Source of the DNA: a virus
IMG/VR virus record: IMGVR_UViG_3300021440_000013
Location: 1 to 64,000 of that record
Direction: 5' to 3' (one strand)
Length of the DNA: 64,000 nt
Shown here: in pieces, positions 9,641-18,263 of the stretch
How the letters are laid out: the number at the start of each line of letters is the position of its first letter
Numbering within the stretch: the first letter of the stretch is position 1
The notes under the pieces: model-generated
Database searches by the model: none
The model's input: only the letters and a program-made list of their open reading frames with translations
Told to the model about the DNA's origin: nothing
Translations under genes and position numbers: made by a program

Positions 9641-9675
9641 CACCACCCAGTCCGTAAAGGCTGGGTGGTGTTTTA
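9641..9675 (+). terminator. Rho-independent terminator after the capsid gene
   Basis: A 10-bp perfect stem (9641-9650 with 9661-9670) is followed by TTTTA. It lies 34 nt after the capsid stop codon. Confidence 0.8.
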
Positions 9676-9724
9676 ATCACTTCTTAAGATCGAATGACAC
9701 GGCCCCTTAGGTAGGAGAAAGAAA

Positions 9725-11401
9725 ATGCCCAGTGTTAGTACCACGCTTCCCGATATTGAACAATCGGTTGCTCGACCCATTATCTTCACTGTCGTCAACC
9801 AAATCTTTGATATCACGGGTCTTTCTAAAGACACCGAAGTGATTTATGCGGGTGTCAGAAACGTGGTGCGTGCACCTGGCACCACGATCGATGACGAAGG
9901 TGATAAGGATGCTAAATTTCAGGCAAGCAGGATGACCTTTGTCGAGGTGGATGAAACGTATAATCCCGCAGCGATGCAGGAGATCCATACGCATTCTTTC
10001 GAACACATCCCTGTTTTTGAAGATAACGCACTTTGTTTTTCACTACGTCCCATTTACACCCCGTCTGATGTTGAGATTAAAATTCGGTATCGCTCAAACA
10101 GCGAGACCGAAGTGAAGCGTTGGCAAGCCGAGATGTTTCTTAAGAGCAGTCGTGGCCAAGACGTTAATCTTCACACGGTCGAATATAGCTACCCAATCCC
10201 ATATGGCTTTTTAATGCTGGTTGAGGATGTGTGGAAACTACGCGAAGCGGTATCGCCTTATGGGCAAAGCTTTAAAGAGTACATGCTCACGCACAGTACG
10301 GATCGCCTGACGGTGCTTTCTAATCAAGCGGGTGAGTATGGACACCTTGTGGTCAAAGAGAAACAAACCCGGATTCAGGGGTTCTTTGATTTTGTTGCTG
10401 TACCTGAAAAACCTTCGCGGGACGAAGAGACCGGAACATGGGAAATCAACTTCGTCTATAGGTTTAACTACCAGCGCCCCGATGCGGTATTTATACATTA
10501 CCCGATCAGTGTGCATAACCAACTTATCCCCGAGCGGTATGTGGAACACATCGGAAGTGAGCCAGATCCGTTCTTTCAAAATCCGACCTATTCAAAGAGC
10601 TATGCGGCTTTAAATTATTTTGAAGCTGACACGATCGCGATGCAGGTGCGTGCTCCACATCCAATCATCAAGATCCCAAGCTATGATGATTTTAAGTTTG
10701 GTAACACCGCCCCTGGTACGGCCAGTGTGATTTCGGCACTGTGTTTTATCGAGGAGGATAAAAAGACACTCCTCGATTTAAACTATCTGGATGAGTTTAT
10801 CATTGATTCGGATATCATGACCTTTCTTAAAGGTGAATATCCCTACATGACAAAGCTCTATCATTCAGTTTTTCACATCGCGCTTTACTGCGGTGAATAC
10901 CCAATGGTCGATACCAGTATTGAAGTCACGCCCGACCTGGTTGTGAAAGCAACGCGTGAACTTGACCCACGCAAGGTCTATCACTTGCGGATTTCGATGA
11001 TGGTCGAAATCCAGATGTTGGTGAAAAGTGCACTGGATCGTTTGGCACTCTACCCTAGGGCGTTTACGAAGGTCATTTCAGCCATCAATGACCTTTTAAG
11101 AATCAATCCTGATTTTAATCACCTGGCCAATAAAAACCATATTGAGCCGTGGGAATTGACGAGCGTTTATAGAATCCTCACAGGAGGGCTTAGAACGAAC
11201 GCTATGGGACTTTCGACCTCTTTGGTAAGCTATGAGGTAGATAGCTTAAATAAATGGCCACACGGGCTTAAAAACGATTTTCTCTCCGATATCGATCAAC
11301 GCACGGTCAGAGAGTATCTGAGGCAAAAACGACGAGGTCAATTGACGGTGATGTTTGCAGGGATCATTGTGCATAAACTTCCATTGAGTAAAGTGGCATA
11401 A
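9725..11401 (+). CDS. Hypothetical virion-type protein downstream of the capsid gene (558 aa)
   Basis: A 558-residue protein with no catalytic motif, signal peptide or membrane segment that I can identify. It is beta-rich in the first 300 residues and more helical after that. The start has GTAGGAG 8 nt upstream. It is a single-gene unit between the capsid terminator and a hairpin shared with the convergent (-) operon. Position next to the capsid gene suggests a head, neck or tail structural protein; this is inference. Codon use is ordinary, so it is probably a low-copy component. Confidence 0.7.
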   Translation: MPSVSTTLPDIEQSVARPIIFTVVNQIFDITGLSKDTEVIYAGVRNVVRAPGTTIDDEGDKDAKFQASRMTFVEVDETYNPAAMQEIHTHSFEHIPVFEDNALCFSLRPIYTPSDVEIKIRYRSNSETEVKRWQAEMFLKSSRGQDVNLHTVEYSYPIPYGFLMLVEDVWKLREAVSPYGQSFKEYMLTHSTDRLTVLSNQAGEYGHLVVKEKQTRIQGFFDFVAVPEKPSRDEETGTWEINFVYRFNYQRPDAVFIHYPISVHNQLIPERYVEHIGSEPDPFFQNPTYSKSYAALNYFEADTIAMQVRAPHPIIKIPSYDDFKFGNTAPGTASVISALCFIEEDKKTLLDLNYLDEFIIDSDIMTFLKGEYPYMTKLYHSVFHIALYCGEYPMVDTSIEVTPDLVVKATRELDPRKVYHLRISMMVEIQMLVKSALDRLALYPRAFTKVISAINDLLRINPDFNHLANKNHIEPWELTSVYRILTGGLRTNAMGLSTSLVSYEVDSLNKWPHGLKNDFLSDIDQRTVREYLRQKRRGQLTVMFAGIIVHKLPLSKVA

Positions 11402-11403
11402 GT

Positions 11404-11434
11404 TGACGAGGAGGGCACTAAGCCCTCCTCGTCA
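11404..11434. terminator. Bidirectional terminator between convergent units
   Basis: A perfect 13-bp stem (11404-11416 with 11422-11434) with a short loop separates the (+) gene ending at 11401 from the (-) operon ending at 11436. Confidence 0.75.
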
Positions 11435-11435
11435 G

Positions 11436-11909
11436 TCACGACCCTTTTAAAGAGTCTTTTAACACCTGCTCAGCATTTTCTACCGCCTTCACTTTTCTCT
11501 CATGGACCGTGTCAGTTATTTCACGAAGCATCTTTGTCATATAACACGGCAGATTCAAGAATTCCGTCAGGTTCAACCCCCAGATCTCCTTGTAATTCTT
11601 CTCAGCGTAGTTAATCAAAGAATCATACAGCATTCCACCCTCAGTAAAGTTCTCCGAAGGATGCATCGCTACGCTCGCTAGCGGTCTAGCATCAGAAGGC
11701 TCACGTGGACTCAGGTGGTCGTATATCCCATAGCGTGTTTCATATTGATCGTACATGACGATCTTACTATCCACGCGGTTAAGGGCAGGTAGATTTTCAA
11801 GGGCATGCTCAATCAGATCTCTCGGATCTCGATCTAACCCAAAGGTCAGATCGAGAATAGAGCGCTTTACCGATTGTCGGCTCGTCCAAGACGCTGAGCG
11901 ACTAGGGCG
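11436..11909 (-). CDS. Probable -1 frameshift extension of the upstream 542-aa gene
   Basis: An open frame of 157 codons whose first stretch overlaps the 3' end of the upstream gene in the -1 frame. No ATG, GTG or TTG occurs in this frame until the GTG at 11774, and neither that GTG nor the ATG shortly after has a ribosome-binding site, yet the codons before 11774 read as ordinary protein (…LTFGLDRDPRDLIEHALENL…). The frame is entered exactly at the slippery T_TTT_TTC at 11915-11909. I infer it is translated as a C-terminal extension, giving a fusion of about 686 residues. If not, it is an independent gene from 11774 (112 aa). Function unknown; an assembly chaperone is plausible by analogy with frameshifted lambda gpG/gpGT. 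Confidence 0.65.
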   Translation of the reverse strand, partial: RPSRSASWTSRQSVKRSILDLTFGLDRDPRDLIEHALENLPALNRVDSKIVMYDQYETRYGIYDHLSPREPSDARPLASVAMHPSENFTEGGMLYDSLINYAEKNYKEIWGLNLTEFLNLPCYMTKMLREITDTVHERKVKAVENAEQVLKDSLKGS

Positions 11910-13495
11910 AAAAAAACCTGAAGGATATCGATAGGAATAATCGAAGCGTGCCTCGGGTACTCATCCGAGGGCGCTTGAGGTTTTCCACACACCGGGCAAT
12001 CAAAGGACGGCACACCGATAACAGCGAGTGTCGATTCATTAATGTACTTGATCGTCTCATCCGTAAAGGCTTCACGAATAGAGTCGGTCGCTGAGAGAAC
12101 GCTTAGGACGTTCTCAATGGTTTCTCGGTCAGTGATGAGTTTGATTGAAGCCTCATCACCGCCTTCTTCGTTAAACTGACCGTATTCAATTGAATCCACC
12201 CAGTGAATGTATTGCCGAAGACTGGTGGCTTTACTGACACGGTTGATTTCGTTGTTACGATCTTCAACCGAGGCGTTCATTTCAAGCGCAGCGCTGATAC
12301 TCTCAACGATGCCTCCGATCCAGCGGTGGCCTTGTTCGATGTACTCGGTTATCGTTGGCGTTTTGAGTGTAAACGCCAACTCATGTTTAGTGCCCTTATT
12401 GACCGTGATGCGTCTTTTCTGTGAAAGCTTGAGCTCGTCTTTGTAACGCTTGATCGAATCAAGACTTTTTGAATTGGCAGACATACCCGTCATGTGGGTC
12501 TTTTGCCAATCGGTCAGTGCGGATTCATCGACCCATTGAAGCTTGGTGATGTTGAGGGTTTCTTCAACCACATGGGTGCACTTAGTCGGGTCAACTACGC
12601 AGCCGGTCGAGTAATGAAAACCGCTTGGGTAGTTGGCAGAGAGAAAACCCCAGATAAAGCTGTAGATGTCCTGCGGCGCTACCCAGTTTTTAAGTTCAGA
12701 GAGCGGAAGCTCCTCAGAGCGCACGCTGGTGTTATACACATGGCGCAAGGCGAACTCGAAAACCCGATCGAGCGTGTAAACGATGTTGTTAGATAACGCC
12801 AAGCCGTAGCTGTAGCGACCCATCTTGATCTTGTCTGATGCGATTGCGCGGTTGAGCTCCAGAAGCTCAACCTCCGTAGCGGGCTTAAAGGTTACCCAGA
12901 TACCACTGTTCCAAAGCGGGGTTCTAAAGAGACCCCCCACACCAAGGTGAGAGACGATCTGCAAAAGTGCAGCTTCGCCTTCGATCTCTCTGGTACCCGC
13001 TTCTTTTTTAAAGCTGGGTGCGATACCCCGAAGCTTAGTGCCGTTGTGTTCAACCTGCTGTTTAAAGCTGGCGCCAACCTGCGTAAGACGTGAATTATAG
13101 AAGTTGCCTTCGGGCAAAAAACGCAGGCTCTCATGCATCACGTAAAGCCACTTGCGCTGATTCTTACTGACGACATTATCGACGTTAGGCTGGTTGTTAA
13201 GCCTCGCTTCGATTTCATCCGCCGCTGCCGGAGGAATCATCACCATGTCGGGCGTGCCTTTTTCACGCGCCGAGCTCGTCGGGTAGTCCTGTAGCGCATT
13301 TTCAACGCGATTAAAGCTCTGTAAAGGAACTTCGGGTTTTGTTTCCTGAGACGAGGTTTCTTCAGTGGAAACCTCGTTAGCAGAAACCGGCTCCTTAACC
13401 TCAGGCTCCGCGCCCTTGGCTTCCAGATCACTTACGATCGGCTCACCCGCCTCAACTTCAGGCTCAGTGGACGCACCGTTATTTTCATTACTCAT
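11867..13495 (-). CDS. 542-aa protein with C-terminal Cys pair; zero-frame partner of a -1 frameshift
   Basis: A 542-residue protein with an acidic, low-complexity first ~60 residues and a CPVC pair (500-503) near the end that could bind metal. The start ATG has AAGGA 8 nt upstream and overlaps the end of the preceding (-) gene by 8 nt, so they are translationally coupled. At codons 527-529 (V-F-F) the mRNA reads G_GTT_TTT_TTC, containing the heptamer T_TTT_TTC; a -1 slip enters a long open frame, whereas the zero frame stops 13 codons later. Abundant short and rare long forms are typical of phage tail or baseplate assembly chaperones. Identity is not established from sequence. Confidence 0.75.
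   Translation of the reverse strand: MSNENNGASTEPEVEAGEPIVSDLEAKGAEPEVKEPVSANEVSTEETSSQETKPEVPLQSFNRVENALQDYPTSSAREKGTPDMVMIPPAAADEIEARLNNQPNVDNVVSKNQRKWLYVMHESLRFLPEGNFYNSRLTQVGASFKQQVEHNGTKLRGIAPSFKKEAGTREIEGEAALLQIVSHLGVGGLFRTPLWNSGIWVTFKPATEVELLELNRAIASDKIKMGRYSYGLALSNNIVYTLDRVFEFALRHVYNTSVRSEELPLSELKNWVAPQDIYSFIWGFLSANYPSGFHYSTGCVVDPTKCTHVVEETLNITKLQWVDESALTDWQKTHMTGMSANSKSLDSIKRYKDELKLSQKRRITVNKGTKHELAFTLKTPTITEYIEQGHRWIGGIVESISAALEMNASVEDRNNEINRVSKATSLRQYIHWVDSIEYGQFNEEGGDEASIKLITDRETIENVLSVLSATDSIREAFTDETIKYINESTLAVIGVPSFDCPVCGKPQAPSDEYPRHASIIPIDILQVFFALVAQRLGRADNR
11909..11915 (-). promoter_or_regulatory. Slippery heptamer T_TTT_TTC (candidate -1 programmed frameshift)
   Basis: Seven consecutive T residues on the (-) strand followed by C give T_TTT_TTC in the correct phase of the zero frame. 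Zero-frame translation ends 13 codons later; the -1 frame stays open for 157 codons. Both tRNAs can re-pair after a one-base slip at this type of X_XXY_YYZ site. Confidence 0.6.
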
Positions 13496-14030
13496 CTTGC
13501 TTTTCCTTCACATCGATAACTTCAGCGTTTTCTTTATCAAGTTTTGCTTGAGCGCGATCCTTAGCTTCAAGCGCAAACTCAGTAAAGGTGATCAGGGTGT
13601 GCTGCATGGTTCCGTTTAGGTGTGCGCTAAACTGTTGATAGTTTTCAAAAAGATTAATGCACAGTGATAGCTCATCATTACTCCTGACGATCCCGTGTTT
13701 GGTGTTGTGTTGATTACGGATCTTGATAAAATCATCCGTAAACTTATTAAGATCACGATTAACGGCTTCAACCGCGATGTTAAACTCACGCACATGCGTG
13801 CAGCCATAGTGACGCACAAGCTGCGCGGTTTCATGTACTTCAGAAGCAATCGTGCTAATCTGATTAGCGATCGCTTCTGAGATTTCGTTGAGCTCTTCCC
13901 ACGTTTGCTGGGCGACTTTACTCACATCGCCTTGCGTGATTAAGGATTTTGCATGAACACTTGGATACGCCGCCGCTACCAACGTAGCGCCCACGCTGGG
14001 CATAATCATCTTAAGCGTGTTTTTTTTCAT
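13488..14030 (-). CDS. Hypothetical protein with hydrophobic N-terminus (180 aa)
   Basis: First gene of the (-) operon. The N-terminus (MKKNTLKMIMPSVGATLVAA) has a basic end followed by a hydrophobic stretch and an A-x-A-like region near VHAKS, so it could be a secretion signal, although the operon context suggests a virion or assembly role. The rest is helical and rich in Glu/Lys, ending in a charged tail. It overlaps the 542-aa gene by 8 nt. Alternative start: Met at codon 8. No family recognised. Confidence 0.7.
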   Translation of the reverse strand: MKKNTLKMIMPSVGATLVAAAYPSVHAKSLITQGDVSKVAQQTWEELNEISEAIANQISTIASEVHETAQLVRHYGCTHVREFNIAVEAVNRDLNKFTDDFIKIRNQHNTKHGIVRSNDELSLCINLFENYQQFSAHLNGTMQHTLITFTEFALEAKDRAQAKLDKENAEVIDVKEKQDE

Positions 14031-14070
14031 GATCTTTAGTTTCCAATTGGTTTAAGTGCGTTGATGAGGG

Positions 14071-14081
14071 TATCTTGTGAC
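14071..14081 (+). promoter_or_regulatory. Promoter-like motif TATCTTGTGAC
   Basis: The 11-mer is identical to one at 55594-55604 and similar to sequences upstream of 2270, 35322 and 38005. It lies about 120 nt before the start of the (+) gene at 14203 in a divergent intergenic region. A role as a phage RNA polymerase promoter is inferred from repetition and position. Confidence 0.35.
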
Positions 14082-14202
14082 TTTTTGGATCAAGTTAATC
14101 CAAACCTAATACTTGGGTGCGGCGCGAGTTCTTTCGCTCATAAACATTGGTTTAACGTGTTATATTTTTACTCAATCTTTCTTTGAAGGGCGTGTTCTCA
14201 CT

Positions 14203-15090
14203 ATGGACCAAAACACCCAAGAACTCATCGATACCTACATCGATGAGAATTTCAGCAGTGAGCTACAAAAAGACTTAAACGATCTACTGGCCCTCTGTGA
14301 TGCGTTTGAATACAGTGCGCTTTATCGTGAATTCCCCGATGTGATCTATGACGTTGAGGCGGAGGACAAAGATCAGACACGTCTTAAAGTGCTCTCGCTT
14401 TTTATCGAAGCGAGTGATGCGCTTTTTTCTGCACACCAAATCAAAGTCGTTGATTTCGCTACGCTCAGCGAACGAAATCAGATCCTCTCTGTGCTCCATG
14501 TTTTGCAGTCAATCGAAGATCCAACACCTGTCTTACGTATCCTCGAATCTTCTTTTTCTGAGGAAGAGCAGTTTGGTAAGATCATTGAGAGTTACTCCAC
14601 ACTCGACTTAGCAAGGGTGCTCACAGTGGTTGAATCGATCGACCCATCGACACTCAAACTCTTACAGAAGCTTCTCTATCAAAAAGAAGAGCTGATAGAG
14701 GAGGTTGGGACACTCACAGAAGAAGTTAAAGCCCGGCTTGTGAGTAATTTGAAAGATTTCTTTCATGTTCATGGGGACGACAATATTGCTTTTGAGATGA
14801 TCCAGAACGGCATCACGATTGGTTTTCCACTCAGGCTTTATTACCCGTATGTGGGTGAACATCTGGTGCTTGAAAGCGATGAGGCCACCGCCAAGAATCT
14901 ACTCTCATTCTTTTTCATGTCGTACGATACCTTTAATGACCCTCTGAAAGTGTATTACGCACACAGCGAGAGTCTCTTAGGTGGGAAGGGACATAACCGA
15001 ATCCAGAAGGTTGAGCAGCTTTTGATGAAGCTGCTCAGTGATTTACGGAGTTATCAGAAAGCTAAAGATGACGCAGCGCGTCTAGGCTAA
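14203..15090 (+). CDS. Hypothetical acidic helical protein (295 aa)
   Basis: A 295-residue acidic, largely helical protein rich in Leu and Glu, with no motif I recognise. The ATG at 14203 (MDQNTQEL) follows GAAGGG; the frame is open to a TTG at 14113 but that has no ribosome-binding site and its translation looks non-coding. It is the first gene of a (+) run that continues, 14 nt later, into the RNA polymerase beta'-like gene, so a role with the transcription machinery or simple co-transcription are both possible. Confidence 0.7.
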   Translation: MDQNTQELIDTYIDENFSSELQKDLNDLLALCDAFEYSALYREFPDVIYDVEAEDKDQTRLKVLSLFIEASDALFSAHQIKVVDFATLSERNQILSVLHVLQSIEDPTPVLRILESSFSEEEQFGKIIESYSTLDLARVLTVVESIDPSTLKLLQKLLYQKEELIEEVGTLTEEVKARLVSNLKDFFHVHGDDNIAFEMIQNGITIGFPLRLYYPYVGEHLVLESDEATAKNLLSFFFMSYDTFNDPLKVYYAHSESLLGGKGHNRIQKVEQLLMKLLSDLRSYQKAKDDAARLG

Positions 15091-15104
15091 GAGGTCACTG
15101 AAAA

Positions 15105-16415
15105 ATGAAACTGATCGACTATCTTCTCTTTGCGATTCAAGAGAAGTGTTATAAAAAGAAAGCCTGGGTGATAAGCGTCTTTTCAATTACCCAAGAGAGC
15201 GATGAACAAAAGAAAAACACCTATCCCGGCAAGCTAATACGTGAGCCGTTTGGTTTCTTTACCGTCACCAAAGAGAATGAGAAAGTTCAGATCGAGACGA
15301 AGAATCCTTTGACCGAACCGCTTTTGACGATCAAAGAGCGTCTGACAATCACCAAGGCCTGGATCGGTTCGTTACGGGAAGACAGTTTAGAGACGAGTAT
15401 TGGCACCCTCTTGGTCAACCTCATCTGCCTTTACGAAGCATTTGGGGATAAGTTCCCGTATAAGGCGGGAACTTTTAGCCCTAAGGATCTTGAAAAAGAG
15501 ATCGTTAAAAAACTCCAAGACACGCCTAAGCCTGGCGCGGCTCGTGAAGAAGGGGTGTATTATGTCGACGAATATCTAAAGTTCTGTGAAGGTATTCTTT
15601 TTCTAGAGAGCTTTACACAGATCTTTACGCACTCCATCACTCGCCAAGGTCTTCTTCCGGCGCCTGGGCGTAAAGCTTTTCGTGAGGAGTTGGTTAAGAA
15701 GTATGGCGACACCCTGCGCGACCCGGTCACGATGGCTAAGTTTGAAGCTGAACTATCGGCTTTTGATAAAGCGTACTTAAAGAGCGATCCTGCCTATGGT
15801 AAATTCATGTCTGGCAAGGTGGCTAAGAGCCGCATGAAGGCCTACATGACCCAGGGCGGTGAATCGAATAGCTTTATCCAGGCCATGGAGGTTACGCCCA
15901 TCGTCCAGCCACTGGAGGAGGGTTTCCCGATCGATAAAGAAGGCTTCACGGCCGTATCTAACACGATCCGTTATGGTTCTTTTTCACGAGGCTCAGAGAC
16001 CGTGAACGGCGGCGTCACCGCTAAAGCACTGATGCGTGCCGCAGACAACTGGAAGATCACCGAAGGCGACTGTGGAACAACCCTGGGTATCCGGCGTCTT
16101 TATCGAGAAAATGAAATCGAACACCTCGTCGGGCGCTATGTTATTCAAAACGGAAAGAGCGTTGTCATCGAGACGATGGATCAGGCACGCGCCTTTATCA
16201 ACCAGAAAATTGTTCTGAGAAGCCCACAATACTGTAGGAGAAGTGGCACACAAACCTGTGAGGTCTGTGCCGGGCTTGCACTTGCTAAGTACCCCACTGG
16301 CCTGCCGATCCCTCTTATGGAGGTCTCCGGCGGCATCCTAACCGACAGTCTTAAGTTGATGCACAACACAACGCTCGTAACCGAAGTCGTGCATCTGCCC
16401 AGTGTAATCACCTAA
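15105..16415 (+). CDS. Phage multisubunit RNA polymerase, beta'-like C-terminal fragment
   Basis: A 436-residue fragment corresponding to the middle/C-terminal part of the bacterial beta' subunit. It has TEGDCGTTLGI (319-329), matching the EDDCGT segment of beta', and C377, C385 and C388, which together with C323 reproduce the four ligands of the second beta' zinc site in correct order and spacing. The following 'PLMEVSGGILTDSLKLMHNT' aligns with the segment leading into the trigger loop. The catalytic NADFDGD motif is not in this protein and must be encoded elsewhere, as in phiKZ-like phages, where beta and beta' are split into several genes. Whether it belongs to the virion or the non-virion polymerase cannot be told. 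Confidence 0.8.
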   Translation: MKLIDYLLFAIQEKCYKKKAWVISVFSITQESDEQKKNTYPGKLIREPFGFFTVTKENEKVQIETKNPLTEPLLTIKERLTITKAWIGSLREDSLETSIGTLLVNLICLYEAFGDKFPYKAGTFSPKDLEKEIVKKLQDTPKPGAAREEGVYYVDEYLKFCEGILFLESFTQIFTHSITRQGLLPAPGRKAFREELVKKYGDTLRDPVTMAKFEAELSAFDKAYLKSDPAYGKFMSGKVAKSRMKAYMTQGGESNSFIQAMEVTPIVQPLEEGFPIDKEGFTAVSNTIRYGSFSRGSETVNGGVTAKALMRAADNWKITEGDCGTTLGIRRLYRENEIEHLVGRYVIQNGKSVVIETMDQARAFINQKIVLRSPQYCRRSGTQTCEVCAGLALAKYPTGLPIPLMEVSGGILTDSLKLMHNTTLVTEVVHLPSVIT

Positions 16416-16432
16416 GAAAGAGATAGACAGCT

Positions 16433-17182
16433 ATGAACAACGGGACGACTTTCCCAAACTTCTCTGGTCAAGACGAACGTCCCAGTGCTGGGGGCGGTGA
16501 GCAGCGGTCTTGGAGTGGCAATGGCGCTAACACGCCTCGCAACAATGAACAAAGACAGTGGGGTGGTGAGAAAAAGGCTTGGGGTGGTGGAGGCGGTGGT
16601 AACCGCACTTTCCAACGCGCACCTGAGACCGACATGACGCTCTACAAACCCTACGCCGTTGTTTCTAACAACGATACGCCCCAACCGATCCTGGATCGTT
16701 TTATCGAGATCGCTAAGCGTCTTGACGCACTCGGTTACACTGCGCGTGTCGGGGGAAATAACAGTGGCGTGGATCAGCTGGTCGAGGACACCGTGTCTAA
16801 GAAGGAGGTGATTCTTCCTTGGCGTGGTTTTAACGACAAAGAGTCAAAACTGACCTTTACGCTTGAGCGCGCCAAAGCGGTAGCCAAGCAGTTTCATCCG
16901 GTTTACGAGTCGATGAGCGATGGCGTTAAGATGTTTCTTGCGCGTAACGCACGTCTCGTGATGGGTGACAAAATGGTCAACCCCGCCCTCTTTGTTTTGT
17001 GCTGGACTGAAGATGGTGTGGAGACATATCGTGAACGCAACAGCAGGTCTGGCAATGCTGGCCATCCGATCGCTATCGCTTCTGCGGCAGGTATCCAAGT
17101 CTTCAACTTGGGTAAACCTGGCGCCTATGAGCGACTGAACATGTATCTGGAAGAGCGCCGCAACGAGCAGCCTGTACTTTAA
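16433..17182 (+). CDS. SLOG/DprA-like Rossmann-fold protein with Trp/Gly-rich N-terminus
   Basis: A 249-residue protein. Residues ~1-65 are low complexity, rich in Gly, Asn and Gln with recurring Trp-Gly pairs (RSWSG, RQWGG, KAWGG). The rest fits a SLOG-type nucleotide-binding fold: 'TARVGGNNSGVDQLVED' (GG..GVD loop), a 'LPWRGFN' segment, 'ALFVLCWTEDG' and a terminal 'GNAGHPIAIASAAGIQVFNL' in which the second phosphate-binding Gly-rich loop is recognisable. SLOG proteins include DprA, which loads recombinase on single-stranded DNA, and nucleotide-metabolising enzymes; which role applies is unknown. It lies 17 nt after the beta'-like gene in the same (+) operon. Confidence 0.6.
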   Translation: MNNGTTFPNFSGQDERPSAGGGEQRSWSGNGANTPRNNEQRQWGGEKKAWGGGGGGNRTFQRAPETDMTLYKPYAVVSNNDTPQPILDRFIEIAKRLDALGYTARVGGNNSGVDQLVEDTVSKKEVILPWRGFNDKESKLTFTLERAKAVAKQFHPVYESMSDGVKMFLARNARLVMGDKMVNPALFVLCWTEDGVETYRERNSRSGNAGHPIAIASAAGIQVFNLGKPGAYERLNMYLEERRNEQPVL

Positions 17183-17195
17183 TAGGTCTTTTAAA

Positions 17196-17978
17196 ATGGC
17201 TAAACGTAACCGAGGACGAGTAATGAACACCCAAGAAGCAGCCCAATCCGAACAAACTGAATTTCCTTCTACCGAAGGTGAAGTGAACACTGACACCGCT
17301 GTGCAAGACGGCGCGCTCGAGGCTACGGAAGCCGCGCAGGAAAGTGGTGCGAAAGAGCCCGCTATCCCGGCACCGGAACCGGAAGTAAAGCAGCCTGAAG
17401 TCAGTGTGGTCGAAACGGTAAAAGAAACCGTTGTGCTCACGCCTGAACCTGTGGTGGATACCGAAGCGCTTGCACCCGAAAAGAGCGTTCAGCTGACCGA
17501 TGAAGAAGCCTACATCGAGAAGATTCGTACCGAAGGAACGGTTGAGCAAAAGCGCATTCTTGCGGCCGTGGAGAGCTTTTCAGAAAAGCTGAATCCGCGT
17601 CGCCCTGCAACCGACGCAATCATCAACGAAGCCCAGCAAGAGTTCCTTGGCCATCTTCAGTGGGCACTCAACAAAGACTACGAAGTCTTTCGTCAGGTCT
17701 GGAACGTGATCTTGGTGTATTTTGCTATCCATCACGGCAAACCCACCCAGGCCAACTACAGCGCGATCTCTGAGTACAGCACCAATCGCTCCCTCCATTC
17801 GTGGAGTAAGGGTGAAGAGAAGTGTGACGCTTACAGAAACCTGCTGACGTTGATTCGCATGACGCGCCATTCAGCGACCCGCAAACATGACGTGAAGGCC
17901 GTCTCCTTGGAAAAGATCGCTCCGAACGTCGTAGCCCAAAAGCAGCTGGAAAACCTGCAAAAGTTCTACCAGTCGTAA
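17196..17978 (+). CDS. Hypothetical protein with disordered Pro/Glu/Val-rich N-terminus
   Basis: Last gene of the operon starting at 14203. About 100 N-terminal residues are acidic and Pro/Val/Thr-rich (repeated PEP and VVET-type runs), followed by a compact helical domain of ~150 residues with no family I recognise. Two starts are possible: ATG 17196 (260 aa) with a weak AGG upstream, or ATG 17223 (251 aa), which has GAGGACGAG just upstream and may be the better one. A terminator follows. No membrane segment. Confidence 0.75.
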   Translation: MAKRNRGRVMNTQEAAQSEQTEFPSTEGEVNTDTAVQDGALEATEAAQESGAKEPAIPAPEPEVKQPEVSVVETVKETVVLTPEPVVDTEALAPEKSVQLTDEEAYIEKIRTEGTVEQKRILAAVESFSEKLNPRRPATDAIINEAQQEFLGHLQWALNKDYEVFRQVWNVILVYFAIHHGKPTQANYSAISEYSTNRSLHSWSKGEEKCDAYRNLLTLIRMTRHSATRKHDVKAVSLEKIAPNVVAQKQLENLQKFYQS

Positions 17979-17989
17979 TCACCACTAAC

Positions 17990-18022
17990 GAGATGAGAGA
18001 GGGTTTAGCCCTCTCTCATCTC
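17990..18022 (+). terminator. Terminator at the end of the 14.2-18 kb operon
   Basis: A perfect 14-bp stem (17990-18003 with 18009-18022) with a TTTAG loop, 11 nt after the stop codon at 17978. The T tract is weak but the stem is strong. Confidence 0.75.
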
Positions 18023-18078
18023 AAGTCAGTAAATTCTTTTTAACCTCTGAGATAGTCTGGTGGAATGAATCTACTCGG

Positions 18079-18226
18079 CTAACACTCACTAGCTGAAACA
18101 CTGTGTTAGTTTTCTTACTAGAACGCTAGCACAGGAGCATGAGTATTTTTTCATACGTAAGAAAACAATGCTGCACGTGTCAGCGGCACGTGCAGCAACC
18201 TCCCTAGGGTCTACATCATTAGGGAG
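18079..18226 (+). repeat. Cluster of four inverted repeats upstream of tnpB
   Basis: Four successive inverted repeats: 18079-18085/18103-18109 (7 bp), 18109-18118/18157-18166 (10 bp), 18169-18179/18187-18197 (11 bp perfect, 7-nt loop, centred on CACGTG arms) and 18200-18206/18220-18226 (7 bp). They fill the otherwise gene-free 285 bp between the operon terminator and tnpB. Subterminal hairpins of this kind mark the ends of IS200/IS605-type elements, but a structured leader RNA or operator would look similar. Confidence 0.55.
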
Positions 18227-18263
18227 TGTAAACTTTTTTACCCTTTACGAAAAGAAGTTTGGT

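Noticed and set aside
7292-9646. A long antisense open frame of 784 codons opposite the capsid gene
   Set aside because: It mirrors the codon bias of the capsid gene (few antisense stops because of GC-ending codons). Its translation is low-complexity His/Gly/Asp-rich without family features, and it has no operon context.
18168-18263. N-terminal extension of TnpB from an upstream start at 18168
   Set aside because: The segment runs through an 11-bp perfect hairpin and its translation is unlike TnpB N-termini; the ATG at 18264 gives the usual family start.
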